From Nocardioides sp. (GTDB lineage: Bacteria > Actinomycetota > Actinomycetes > Propionibacteriales > Nocardioidaceae), in the NCBI RefSeq assembly GCF_025965415.1, contig NZ_JAOPWY010000168.1:1-64000 (forward strand): DNA of 64,000 bases, in the 5' to 3' direction. The notes beneath the pieces are model-generated. The model saw only the letters and a program-made list of their open reading frames with translations, did no database searches and was not told where the DNA came from. This document shows positions 31,399-39,413 of this stretch, one piece after another. The translations under genes were made by a program, and so were the position numbers. Numbering within the stretch: the first letter of the stretch is position 1; each line of letters opens with the position of its first letter.

Positions 31399-31452
31399 TA
31401 GCGTCCTCAGGAGTCGGCCAGTACGCTACTCCTTGTCAACCTACGAGGGGTC
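31399..31452. promoter_or_regulatory. right arm of element 2 attachment region: -35 and operator-like motifs
   Basis: TTGTCA (31433-31438) is a near-perfect -35 pointing right, out of the element, with no -10 in the cpaF sequence beyond. TAGCGT (31399-31404) and ACGCTA (31423-31428) are the same 6-mer in inverse orientation. In the circle this arm faces the -10 and the ACGCTA/TAGCGT repeat at 18668-18684. The core GGGGTC ends the arm at 31447-31452. Confidence 0.55.
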
Positions 31453-31758
31453 GTTGATCCACACCTCCTCGACCTCGGGGTCGTCGAGGAACTGCTGCAG
31501 CGGCCCGAAGCCCGACACCCGGGCCACCAGCTCCCCGACCATCACCCCGTCGTCGGCGATCGGTGCGACGGCGCCGGTCAGGCTGAGCTCGTCGTGGTCG
31601 CGGACGACGTCCTCGGCGATGCGGCGTACGACGGGAGCCTCGCGCTGCGGGTCGACGCCCTCGCGGCGCACCCGCTCGCGGACGTCGGCGTCGAGCCGCT
31701 CGACGAGCTCGTCGTGCGCGGCCGAGGCACGATCGGCCGCCAGACGGTCCACGGACAT
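31441..31758 (-). pseudogene. cpaF: N-terminal third of cpaF (tadA), separated by element 2
   Basis: ATG at 31758 after GCAGGAACCACC. Residues 1-104 are the normal CpaF head: acidic helices, then SLTGAVAPIADDGVMVGELVARVSGFGPLQQFLDDPEVEEVWIND, ending at the element 2 core after N-D-P. The frame then adds one Ser and stops. Alone it lacks all ATPase motifs. Downstream of the hydrolase gene by 96 bases on the same strand. Confidence 0.9.
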
Positions 31759-31854
31759 GGTGGTTCCTGCTTCCCCGAGAAGGTGCACCGTGGACGCTAC
31801 CCAGCCCTGAGCACGGGAAACAGGGGTCAGGTAAAGGTTGTGGACAACCTCGCC

Positions 31855-34800
31855 TCACGGCTCCGGGAGCGGCCGCACCTCGCCGATGGTCCACGCGCTC
31901 TCGTCCACCAGCGGCTCCGCCAGCCACCCGGTGACGACGCGGCGGTAGTCGAGGGTGTGCTGGTAGCCGCTGTGCGTGAAGACCGTCGGACCGGGATCGC
32001 CGGCAGCACGCGGCGGCACCTCGGGGGTGCACACGTCGTGGTCGGAGTCTGCGTCGGAGAAGACCCGCCAGCCCAGCGGATCGGCGCGCCGGAACAGGTT
32101 GACCCAGCCGTCGTGCCCGAGCAGGTCCCACAGGGTCGGCGTCGTCGCACCCGGCGGCGACACGTGTTCGACGACCGCGCCGTCACTCGGCACGTCGGGC
32201 TGCACGTCGGTGAAGGTCGGAGTGCCGTCGGTGGCTGCGTAGCCCAGCACGCCGGGCCCCAGCACCCGCGGGAAGATCCTGCCGTAGAGCGCCCGCAGCT
32301 GGCTGCCGTACGTCACGAACCTGACGTGCCGCAGCTCGTCGGGGTCCAGGCGGATCAGCGTCGCCGCCGCGATCAGCGAGCCCTGGCTGTGCCCGGAGAC
32401 CACGACCAGGCCGCGTCGCTCGAGCCCCCACCGGATCCGCGTGGTCATCTCCGGCACCACGCGCTCGGCGTAGCAGGGCGGGCTCAGCGGGTGGGCCGCG
32501 CGCGGCCAGAAGGTCGTCAGGTCCCACAGGATGCCGACCGCCTTGCGGGTCGCCTCCGACCGGCGGACATAGCTGCTCAGCAGGACCAGGCCGGCGCTGA
32601 GGCCGAGCACGACGTAGAGCGACAGGCTCGCGACCAGGTGCGGCAGGTCGCTGCGCCACTGCGGGAAGAGCGTGCTGACGAGGGTGTTGGGCGGCAGGCC
32701 CGTCGCCGACAGGCACAGCAGCAGCAGGACCGACACCACCGTCACGCCGCCCAGCAGCTCGATCATCCGCTCCGCGCGGTGGGCGTACGCCGCCCGCAGC
32801 CGCTTGTGGCGGACGTCGACCCGTGACTCCGTCGGCACGTCCTCCTTCTCCACCAGCCTCTTGATGGGGGCCTTGAGCCGCCGGTGCAGGCGGACCCAGC
32901 AGGCCGTCGCGATGAGGCCCGACAGGACGGCCCACAGGACCTGCACGATCGGCGCCCAGACCAGCACCTGCGGCAGCACCAGCGGGGTCGTCGGGGGCTC
33001 GGCGACCTCGAGCCGGACCCGCCCGTCCGCGGCGAGGGAGAGGATCTTGCCGCTCACCGTCACCTCCGCCCCGGAGACGAAGCCCGGCGTCTCGGGGTGG
33101 CACGACGCGGGGACGGCGTCGCCCTCGTCGACCCAGCAGGTGTCCGCGAGCAGCAGCGTCTCGTCCTCCATCTGCAGCGTGCCGTCCAGCACGACGGTGT
33201 CGGGCAGCGTGCGGCGCAGCAGGCCCTCGGTGACCTCGGCGGTGTCCACCACCACCGAGCCGCGCAGCAGCTGCGGGGTCTCCCCCATCACCACGATGCC
33301 GTCGCGCAGCACCGCGCCCTTCGCGAGCGCGACAACCAGGTCGGCCTCGGCACCGGTCACCTCCTGCGGCGGCGTCGAGTCCTCGACCGCCTTCTGGTCC
33401 GACGTCAGGTCCGAGACCGACTGGTCGGGGCCGTTGAGGTAGTCCGAGGCTGCGGTCACGGCCGCGGTGGTGAAGAGCAGCCCGATCCAGCCGGCGGCCC
33501 CGATCAGCACGGCCGCCCCGCCGCCGTTCCAGGCCTGCGCGCGCCGCTTCTTCTCCGGGCGCCCCTGTCGCAGCTGCCAGACCAGCATGGCGACGAAGAA
33601 GGCCATGGCGAAGGCGCCCGACGCGGCCAGCACCCGCTGCACCTGCTCGGTGGTCCGGTCGGTGCCGAGGCTCAGCCCGGCCGCGATCGCGACGCCGGCG
33701 ATGAAGAGGACGATCGTCAGCGTCGCGGGCAGGGCCGTCAGGCGCCCGGCGACGAAGACGGCGATGTTGACCGCCGACAGGGCGACGAAGACCCCGATGA
33801 ACCACAGGTTGTGGCCGAACCAGCCGGCGCCGGAGTCCCACTCGCGGGAGCCCTCCGCCGACGCGACGTACAACCAGAGGAGCCGGGTGACGACCAGCAG
33901 CACGGTGAGCCGCAGCAGCCGTCGCGCCCAGCGGTCGGCAGGGCCTGAGCCGTCCACCTCGGGCGCCCGGTGCTCCAGGTCCTGCGGGTGCAGCCGCGCC
34001 GCCGCCCCGAACGCGACGACCAGGACCGCGATCGCCGCGAGCGTCCAGGCGCTGGGGCGGTCCGCGAGGCGGTCGACCTGCACCCCGACGTACGCCATCA
34101 CGGTGGCGATGCCGGCGGAGAGGTGGATCCGCTGGAGCCGGAGCGTGCGGCGGGTGGACGACCAGAACCGCGTGTCCTGCAGCAGGTGCTCACCGCCGCC
34201 CGTGCCGTCGCTGTCGAGGCACGACTCGTAGCGCGCGAGCGACTGGCGCGAGAGGAACCACATCACGCCGATGCCGGCCAGCGGCACGACCGCCGCCACC
34301 GCCAGCCGCTGGCTCGGGGCCAGGAACATCATGAAGTCCAGCAGGCCCGGCAGCACGTCGCAGCTCTTCGTCCCGCCGCGGTAGCACTGCCACGCCACCA
34401 GGTCGAGGGAGACGAAGCAGGCCGTCAGCACGATCAGCATCGTCAGCAGGAGCGCCGCCCAGCGCACCACCACGGCACCCCAGACGCCGCGCCGGTCGTG
34501 GAGCCCGACGTGGAGGCGCGCCCAGTAGGCCAGGTTGATCAGGGCGAAGGGCAGCAGCCCCAGCCACAGCACCCGCTGCACCCAGCCCAGCGCGCCGCGG
34601 ACCGCGGAGGTGAGGGCCCCCCAGCTGTAGGCCTCGACCGCATGTCCGGGTCGCAGCTCGCGACGCGGCAGCGCCCCGTCGGCGCGGAACACCCCGGTGA
34701 TGCCGTCACCCGCGACCTGGCGCGGGTCCTTGGCCCCGAGCATCGACGAGGGCGACGTGCCGTGCACGCCGTGGACGCGCAGCTCCAGCGCGGCGCGCGG

Positions 34801-34872
34801 CTCCGGCCCCGGGTCGACGCGTACGGCAGTCCCGAGGTCCCGACACCAGCGCCACCGGGCCAGGATGCCCAT
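31855..34872 (-). CDS. large membrane protein with C-terminal alpha/beta-hydrolase
   Basis: 1005 residues. A short N-terminal soluble part (RVHGVHGTSPSSMLG) is followed by about ten membrane segments in two groups (residues about 95-245 and 300-420, then 610-760), with an extracellular-like loop between. The last 150 residues are a hydrolase with nucleophile elbow G-H-S-Q-G (about residue 865), RHVRFVTYGSQLRALYG and a late His (VFTHSGYQHTLDY). Likely a membrane esterase or lipase of unknown substrate, seen in actinobacteria. Confidence in function is low, in the gene high. Confidence 0.8.
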   Translation of the reverse strand: MGILARWRWCRDLGTAVRVDPGPEPRAALELRVHGVHGTSPSSMLGAKDPRQVAGDGITGVFRADGALPRRELRPGHAVEAYSWGALTSAVRGALGWVQRVLWLGLLPFALINLAYWARLHVGLHDRRGVWGAVVVRWAALLLTMLIVLTACFVSLDLVAWQCYRGGTKSCDVLPGLLDFMMFLAPSQRLAVAAVVPLAGIGVMWFLSRQSLARYESCLDSDGTGGGEHLLQDTRFWSSTRRTLRLQRIHLSAGIATVMAYVGVQVDRLADRPSAWTLAAIAVLVVAFGAAARLHPQDLEHRAPEVDGSGPADRWARRLLRLTVLLVVTRLLWLYVASAEGSREWDSGAGWFGHNLWFIGVFVALSAVNIAVFVAGRLTALPATLTIVLFIAGVAIAAGLSLGTDRTTEQVQRVLAASGAFAMAFFVAMLVWQLRQGRPEKKRRAQAWNGGGAAVLIGAAGWIGLLFTTAAVTAASDYLNGPDQSVSDLTSDQKAVEDSTPPQEVTGAEADLVVALAKGAVLRDGIVVMGETPQLLRGSVVVDTAEVTEGLLRRTLPDTVVLDGTLQMEDETLLLADTCWVDEGDAVPASCHPETPGFVSGAEVTVSGKILSLAADGRVRLEVAEPPTTPLVLPQVLVWAPIVQVLWAVLSGLIATACWVRLHRRLKAPIKRLVEKEDVPTESRVDVRHKRLRAAYAHRAERMIELLGGVTVVSVLLLLCLSATGLPPNTLVSTLFPQWRSDLPHLVASLSLYVVLGLSAGLVLLSSYVRRSEATRKAVGILWDLTTFWPRAAHPLSPPCYAERVVPEMTTRIRWGLERRGLVVVSGHSQGSLIAAATLIRLDPDELRHVRFVTYGSQLRALYGRIFPRVLGPGVLGYAATDGTPTFTDVQPDVPSDGAVVEHVSPPGATTPTLWDLLGHDGWVNLFRRADPLGWRVFSDADSDHDVCTPEVPPRAAGDPGPTVFTHSGYQHTLDYRRVVTGWLAEPLVDESAWTIGEVRPLPEP

Positions 34873-34952
34873 AGGGGCATGCTGGCCCTCGCGCGGGCGT
34901 GGGTAAAGGAACGGCCGCCCTGGTCTAGCCGCGACCCAGTGGCGCGAGCGGC

Positions 34953-35642
34953 CTAGGCGCCGGTCTCGAGCCGGAAGCCGACGCCGCGGATCGCGACGAC
35001 CTTCTCGCCGGCGTCGGCGGCCTCGAGCTTGCTGCGCAGGCGGCCGATGGTGACGTCGAGGGTCTTGGTCGAGCCATACCAGTTCTGGTCCCAGACCTGG
35101 TTCATCAGGGTCTCGCGCGGCACGACCTTGTCGTGGTGGGACGCGAGCACCGCGAGGACGTCGAACTCCTTGGCGGTCAGCGCGATCTCGCGCTCGCCGA
35201 GGTGCACGCGGCGCGAGGCCGCGTCGATCTTGAGCCCCGAGGCGGTGGTGACGGTGGTGCCCTCCTGGACGACCTGCGTGCTGCGACGCAGCAGGGCGCG
35301 CACCCGCGCGAGGAGCTCGGCGAGACCGAAGGGCTTGGCGAGGTAGTCGTCGGCGCCGACGTCGAGGCCGACCACGCGGTCGAGCTCGCCGGCCCGGGCG
35401 GTCACCATGATGATCCCGCCGAGGTATCCACCGGCCCGCATCTGGCGACAGACGTCGATCCCGTCCATGTCGGGGAGGCCGAGATCGAGGATGACGACGG
35501 CCGGCGCCTGCTCGATGACGAACGACACCGCCTCTGCGCCACCCGAGACGCGAGTGACCTCGTAACCCTCTCGCTCCAGGGTGCGCATCAGGGGGACGGC
35601 GATGTCTTCCTCGTCCTCGACCACCAACACGTCATGCACCAT
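34953..35642 (-). CDS. OmpR/PhoB-family response regulator
   Basis: 229 residues from the ATG at 35642 (a start four codons earlier is possible). Receiver domain: VVEDEED at 8-14, phospho-acceptor Asp53 in VVILDLGLPDMDG, Thr and Lys of VTARAG and YLAKPFGLAEL. C-terminal winged helix with ALTAKEFDVLAVLASHHDKVV, WGSTKTLDVTIGRLRSKLE type and RGVGFRLE. It lacks a sensor kinase neighbour, so it is an orphan regulator here. Downstream is a short secreted-peptide-like gene. Confidence 0.9.
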   Translation of the reverse strand: MVHDVLVVEDEEDIAVPLMRTLEREGYEVTRVSGGAEAVSFVIEQAPAVVILDLGLPDMDGIDVCRQMRAGGYLGGIIMVTARAGELDRVVGLDVGADDYLAKPFGLAELLARVRALLRRSTQVVQEGTTVTTASGLKIDAASRRVHLGEREIALTAKEFDVLAVLASHHDKVVPRETLMNQVWDQNWYGSTKTLDVTIGRLRSKLEAADAGEKVVAIRGVGFRLETGA

Positions 35643-35664
35643 GCGAAGGAGCATAGAGGGAGGG

Positions 35665-35811
35665 TCAGCGGTTGGTGACGTGATTGCCCATGTCAGCGGT
35701 CTGCGTGACGACCGTCTGGGCCGGGACCGCGGGAGCCTGCTCGCCGGGCCCGAGCACGACGGCTCCGGAAGCCAGGAGGACTGCGACCGGGATCAGCATG
35801 ATGCGGGACAT
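35665..35811 (-). CDS. 48-residue secreted or membrane small protein, tentative
   Basis: ATG at 35811 opens a frame with an N-terminal hydrophobic signal-like segment (IMLIPVAVLLASGAVVLG) and a short polar tail (QTVVTQTADMGNHVTNR). There is no clear ribosome site. It lies upstream of the response regulator on the same strand, 22 bases away. It may be a secreted peptide or an unstable frame. Confidence 0.4.
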   Translation of the reverse strand: MSRIMLIPVAVLLASGAVVLGPGEQAPAVPAQTVVTQTADMGNHVTNR

Positions 35812-35882
35812 GTCACCAAGCATCCGGTCCGCAGATCCACACCCGACCCTCATGGTGGTGACACAAGGTAAAAGATTCCGGG

Positions 35883-36785
35883 TCACGCGTCGAAGACGTC
35901 GCCGAGCTCCGCGACCCGTTCGAGGACCTGGTCGAGGGTGAGCTGCTCGAGTGCCAGCTCGTCCTCGGCGCCGGCCTCGACCTCGTCCCAGGTGAGCGGG
36001 GTGGCGGCGGTCGGACGCTCCCGGCCGCGCAGCGAGTAGGGGGAGATCGTGGTCTTGGAGCCCGAGTTCTGCGACCAGTCGAGGAACACCTTCCCCGGCC
36101 GCTTGGCCTTCGTCATCGTGGCCGTCACCAGGTCCGGGTGCTCCTGCTGCAGCGTCTCGGCGACCTCCTTGGCCAGTGCGGTCGTGCCGTCGCTGTCGAG
36201 CTCGCCGGGCAGGGGGGCGTAGAGGTGGAGCCCCTTGCTGCCGCTCGTGACCGGCGTACAGCCCAGGTCGCGCTCGGCGAGCGCGTCGCGCACCATCAGG
36301 GCCACCTGCGCGCACTCGTGGAGGCCGGCCGGGTCGCCCGGGTCGAGGTCGATCACGAGGCGGTCGGGGTGGCGCGGCGTGCCGTCCGGGTCGACCGTCC
36401 ACTGGTGCACGTGCAACTCGAGGGCAGCGAGGTTGGCCAGCCACGTGAGGGTCGCGAGGTCGTCGCAGATCGGGAAGCGCAGGATCGAGTCGCCCTTGCC
36501 GGTGCGCGAGCCCGTGGTCGGCACCTCGACCGTCCGCACCCACGAAGGCGTGCCGGGCGGTGCGTTCTTCTCGAAGAAGCTCGACCCCTCCACCCCGTGC
36601 GGCCACCGGATCCGGGTGACGGCCCGGTCCTTCAGGTGCGGCAGCAGCACCGGCGACACCTGGGCGTAGTAGTTGAGCACCTCGCCCTTGGTCGTGCCCG
36701 TGCGCGGGTAGAGCACCTTGTCCAGGTTGCTGATCGAGAGGGTGCGCCCCTCCACGTCGACCTGGATCTCGTTGGTCGGGGTCAT
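35883..36785 (-). CDS. ligD: LigD polymerase domain (PolDom), NHEJ primase/polymerase
   Basis: 300 residues, ATG overlapping the L,D-transpeptidase stop. Typical archaeo-eukaryotic primase-like LigD polymerase: LSISNLDKVLYPRTG, HPDRLVIDLDPGD with the D-x-D metal ligands, TSGSKGLHLYAPL, VFLDWSQNSGSKT and SPYSLRGRERPTAATPL. It fills gaps at double-strand breaks with Ku and LigD ligase. In this genome the LigD parts are separate genes: polymerase here and ligase at 37489-38409, interleaved with an L,D-transpeptidase. No nuclease (phosphoesterase) part is seen. Confidence 0.9.
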   Translation of the reverse strand: MTPTNEIQVDVEGRTLSISNLDKVLYPRTGTTKGEVLNYYAQVSPVLLPHLKDRAVTRIRWPHGVEGSSFFEKNAPPGTPSWVRTVEVPTTGSRTGKGDSILRFPICDDLATLTWLANLAALELHVHQWTVDPDGTPRHPDRLVIDLDPGDPAGLHECAQVALMVRDALAERDLGCTPVTSGSKGLHLYAPLPGELDSDGTTALAKEVAETLQQEHPDLVTATMTKAKRPGKVFLDWSQNSGSKTTISPYSLRGRERPTAATPLTWDEVEAGAEDELALEQLTLDQVLERVAELGDVFDA

Positions 36786-37492
36786 CGGCCGATCCCGATC
36801 ACCGGCACGCGCGCAGGGTCCAGGATCCGGACGAGCGACCGGACGAACCTGCGCGGAGCGCTGACGCACCCGGCCGTCGCCCCGCGCCCGTTGACGTGCA
36901 GGAAGATGCCGGAGCCGCGGTGGCGGACCTGCTCGACGTTGAAGTCGGTGACGATCGACCACTCGTACTGGTGGGCGTAGTCGGTCAGCCGCTCGGAGGA
37001 GTTGGGGTCCGACGACGGCAGCCACCACCGGAAGCCGCCCTGGCGCTGGTTGCGCAGCCGGTTGTAGAAGCGCGAGGCGTTGTCCTGCACCCAGTGGTCG
37101 CCGCGGCGGATCCGGTGGTGGGGCAGCGCCGCGCTCGGGTCCGCCCCGTGGGTGCCGAAGGTCGACGGGAGGCCGTAGGTCCCCAGCGGGGTCGTGCCCG
37201 TCCCCTGCACGCGACGCTCCCCCGCCACCAGCCCGCCGTAGCCGGTGCGGCCGTCGGTGGTCGTCAGCTGCCTGCGCCAGCCCTCGCCGGTCAGCCGCCA
37301 CAGCGAGACGCGCGCCCGGACGCCGCGGGTGTGGCTGACGGTGACGACCTGCGTGGTGCCGGCGCGGAGCTCGACGCGTACGCCGCCGAGGCGGACGACC
37401 TCCGCCGCTGCGGGCGCCGGCGAGGTAGCCGCCGTCGGGAGCGGCGCGAGCAGACCGGCCACGAGCACCGCGCCGGCGACCAGCCCCTTCAC
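36782..37492 (-). CDS. secreted L,D-transpeptidase-like protein
   Basis: 236 residues. GTG overlaps the ligase stop in GTGA. N-terminal signal sequence (GLVAGAVLVAGLLAPLPTAA), then a catalytic domain ending IFLHVNGRGATAGCVSAPR: the H-x-N-G and G-C-V-S motif of YkuD-type L,D-transpeptidases, with Cys as nucleophile. It would cross-link peptidoglycan outside the membrane. Why it sits between the two LigD genes is unclear; coupling by GTGA/ATGA means it is co-translated with both. Confidence 0.75.
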   Translation of the reverse strand: MKGLVAGAVLVAGLLAPLPTAATSPAPAAAEVVRLGGVRVELRAGTTQVVTVSHTRGVRARVSLWRLTGEGWRRQLTTTDGRTGYGGLVAGERRVQGTGTTPLGTYGLPSTFGTHGADPSAALPHHRIRRGDHWVQDNASRFYNRLRNQRQGGFRWWLPSSDPNSSERLTDYAHQYEWSIVTDFNVEQVRHRGSGIFLHVNGRGATAGCVSAPRRFVRSLVRILDPARVPVIGIGR

Positions 37493-38409
37493 AGGTCCTC
37501 CGGGGACACGTCGTCGCGCACGCCCTGGAACGACGGCTGGCGCAGCCGCTCGTAGCCGACGCCGTTTGTTTTGACGTCGACCACCACCCGCGGCTCCACC
37601 CAGAAGGTGCCCTCCGCGTCCACCCGCGGGACCTCGTCGACGAACGGGGACGCGTCGCTCGCCAGCGGCGCGAGCAGCGCCGCCAAGCGGGTGCTGGTCG
37701 CCCCGGCGATGCCGCTGCCGACCCGCCCGCGGTAGCGCAGGCCGTCGGCGGTCTGCTCGCCGACCAGCAGCGCGGCCAGCCGGTTCGTCGTACCGACCTG
37801 GGGGCGCCAGCCGCCGACGACGAAGGAACCGCGGTGCCGGTGGGCGAGCTTGCGCCAGTCGTCGCTGCGCTGGTCGAAGCGGTAGCGAGAGGTCCGGCGC
37901 TTGCTCACGACACCCTCCAGCCCCTGCTGCAGGGTGGCGTCGAACAGCATGTCGCCGTCGTCGTACGCCGCCGGGACCTGCCACGTCGAGTCGCCGAGCG
38001 GCAGCTCCTCGAGCAGCGCCCGCCGCTCCTCCAGCGGCCGATCGGCGAGGTCCTCGCCGTCGAGGCGGAGGAGGTCGAAGACCATCAAGGTGGCAGGAAC
38101 GCTCTTCACCAACCGCGCCACCTCCTGGGCGTTGCGCAGGTGCATGCGGTGCTGCAGCACCCGGAAGTCGGGGACGCCGCGCTCGTTGAGGGCGATCACC
38201 TCGCCGTCGACCAGCAGGTCGCGGTCGCCGAGCGGCGGATCGCTGAGGTCGGGCCACGCGGCCGTGACGTTGTTGTCGTTGCGGCTGGTCATCCGCACCA
38301 CCGCGTCGCGGACGTCGACGAGGACGCGCACGCCGTCCCACTTGACCTCGTGCAGCCACTGCGCGCCCGTCGGCACACGGTCGGTCTTGGTGGCGAGCAT
38401 GGGACGCAT
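37489..38409 (-). CDS. ligD: LigD ATP-dependent DNA ligase domain
   Basis: 306 residues. Motif I K-W-D-G-V-R with nucleophile Lys23, then DLLVDGEVIALNE (motif III/IV region), LEGVVSKRRTSRYRFD (motif IV), WRKLAHR (motif V) and an OB domain with VVGGWRPQ and TFWVEPRVVVDVK. ATP-dependent ligase of non-homologous end joining. The start codon lies in an inverted repeat shared with the ku start, 16 bases away and divergent. Confidence 0.9.
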   Translation of the reverse strand: MRPMLATKTDRVPTGAQWLHEVKWDGVRVLVDVRDAVVRMTSRNDNNVTAAWPDLSDPPLGDRDLLVDGEVIALNERGVPDFRVLQHRMHLRNAQEVARLVKSVPATLMVFDLLRLDGEDLADRPLEERRALLEELPLGDSTWQVPAAYDDGDMLFDATLQQGLEGVVSKRRTSRYRFDQRSDDWRKLAHRHRGSFVVGGWRPQVGTTNRLAALLVGEQTADGLRYRGRVGSGIAGATSTRLAALLAPLASDASPFVDEVPRVDAEGTFWVEPRVVVDVKTNGVGYERLRQPSFQGVRDDVSPEDL

Positions 38410-38430
38410 GGGACATGCTTACCCCATGCG
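38405..38430. promoter_or_regulatory. inverted repeat spanning both start codons of ligD ligase and ku
   Basis: CGCATGGG (38405-38412) and CCCATGCG (38423-38430) flank a 10-base spacer. Each arm contains one of the two divergent ATGs (38409 minus, 38426 plus). Little room is left for promoters, so both messages are likely leaderless or start inside the opposite gene. Confidence 0.5.
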
Positions 38431-39367
38431 AGCGATCTGGAAGGGTGCCGTCTCCTTCGGCCTGGTCAGCGTCCCGGTCAAGCTGTACGCCGCCACCGAG
38501 AGCCACGACGTGTCCTTCCGCCAGGTGCACGCGAAGGACGGCGGCCGGATCAAGTACCAGCGCGTCTGCTCCCTCGACGGCGAGGAGGTGGCCTACGCCG
38601 ACATCGCCAAGGGCTATGAGACCGAGGACGGCGAGATGGTCATCCTCACCGACGACGACATGGCCGAGCTGCCGGCGACGTCGTCGCGCGAGATCGCGGT
38701 CGAGAAGTTCGTCCCGCGCGAGCAGATCGACCCGCTGCTCTTCGAGAAGTCCTACTACCTCGAGCCCGAGGGCGCCGGCGCCAAGCCCTACGCCCTGCTC
38801 CGCCAAGCGCTGCTGGACGCCGACCGGATGGCGGTCGTCACCGTCGCGCTGCGCCAGCGCACCAGCATCGCCGTGCTGCGGGTCAAGGACGACGTGATCG
38901 TGCTGCAGACGATGATGTGGCCCGACGAGATCCGCACCCCTGACTTCTCCGTGGAGCCCGGCGACGTCAAGCCCGCCGAGGTCAAGATGGCCCACATGCT
39001 CGTCGAGACGCTGGCCGGCGACTTCGACGCGAGCGAGTTCGAGGACGACTACGCCGGTGCCGTCGAGGCGCTCGTGAAGTCGAAGATCGAGGGCGGCGAG
39101 ATCAAGCGCACCGAGACCTCCACCAAGACCTCCGGCGAGGTCGTCGACCTGCTCGCGGCCCTGCAGAAGTCGGTGGCCGCCGCGAAGACGGCCCGCGGCG
39201 AGGAGACCGAGGACGCCGACGAGAAGCCGGCGACGAAGTCCTCGGCCGCGAAGAAGGCGCCCGCCAAGAAGACCGCCGCGAAGAAGGCGCCGGCCAAGAA
39301 GGCCGCTGCGAAGAAGACCACCGCCAAGAAGACGGCTGCGAAGAAGCAGGCCAAGAAGGCCAGTTAG
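38426..39367 (+). CDS. ku: Ku, DNA end-binding protein of NHEJ
   Basis: 313 residues with the bacterial Ku core: MRAIWKGAVSFGLVSVPVKLY, VSFRQVHAKDGGRI, QRVCSLDGEEV, PREQIDPLLFEKSYYLEP. The homodimer ring threads onto broken ends and recruits LigD. The last 75 residues are a Lys/Ala-rich tail of repeated AKK and PAKK units, like histone H1 tails, seen in actinobacterial Ku. Divergent from LigD ligase; the terminator follows the stop by 7 bases. Confidence 0.95.
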   Translation: MRAIWKGAVSFGLVSVPVKLYAATESHDVSFRQVHAKDGGRIKYQRVCSLDGEEVAYADIAKGYETEDGEMVILTDDDMAELPATSSREIAVEKFVPREQIDPLLFEKSYYLEPEGAGAKPYALLRQALLDADRMAVVTVALRQRTSIAVLRVKDDVIVLQTMMWPDEIRTPDFSVEPGDVKPAEVKMAHMLVETLAGDFDASEFEDDYAGAVEALVKSKIEGGEIKRTETSTKTSGEVVDLLAALQKSVAAAKTARGEETEDADEKPATKSSAAKKAPAKKTAAKKAPAKKAAAKKTTAKKTAAKKQAKKAS

Positions 39368-39373
39368 GGGCCG

Positions 39374-39401
39374 GCCGCTCGAGCTGGGCCGCTCGAGCGG
39401 C
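39374..39401 (+). terminator. terminator after ku
   Basis: GCCGCTCGAG pairs with CTCGAGCGGC over an 8-base loop, seven bases past the ku stop. Confidence 0.75.
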
Positions 39402-39413
39402 GGCGGATCCACG

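Larger units (their letters stand above)
18657..31452. mobile_element. Element 2: about 12.8-kb serine-integrase element inside cpaF
   Basis: Bounded by the direct repeat GGGGTC at 18657-18662 and 31447-31452 (GACCCC in the gene direction). cpaF reads up to the codons for N-D-P on one side and from D-P-S-R on the other. The element holds its own integrase near the left end, a RepA-like ATPase with iterons, an SOS-controlled recombinase, a HEPN-like protein, one major-capsid-like gene, a row of small zinc-binding proteins and a TcmP/three-Cys pair. It has no terminase large subunit, portal or tail genes. This is the composition of a small satellite or phiRv1-like element. Confidence 0.85.

Noticed and set aside
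5668-31758. Assembly error as the cause of the split cpaF
   Set aside because: Junctions have short exact shared cores next to integrase genes and the pieces add up to one frame; an artefact would not give this twice.
32183-33841. Minus-strand frame of 552 codons within the membrane hydrolase gene
   Set aside because: Arg/Gly/Pro-rich shifted frame of the true 1005-residue gene.
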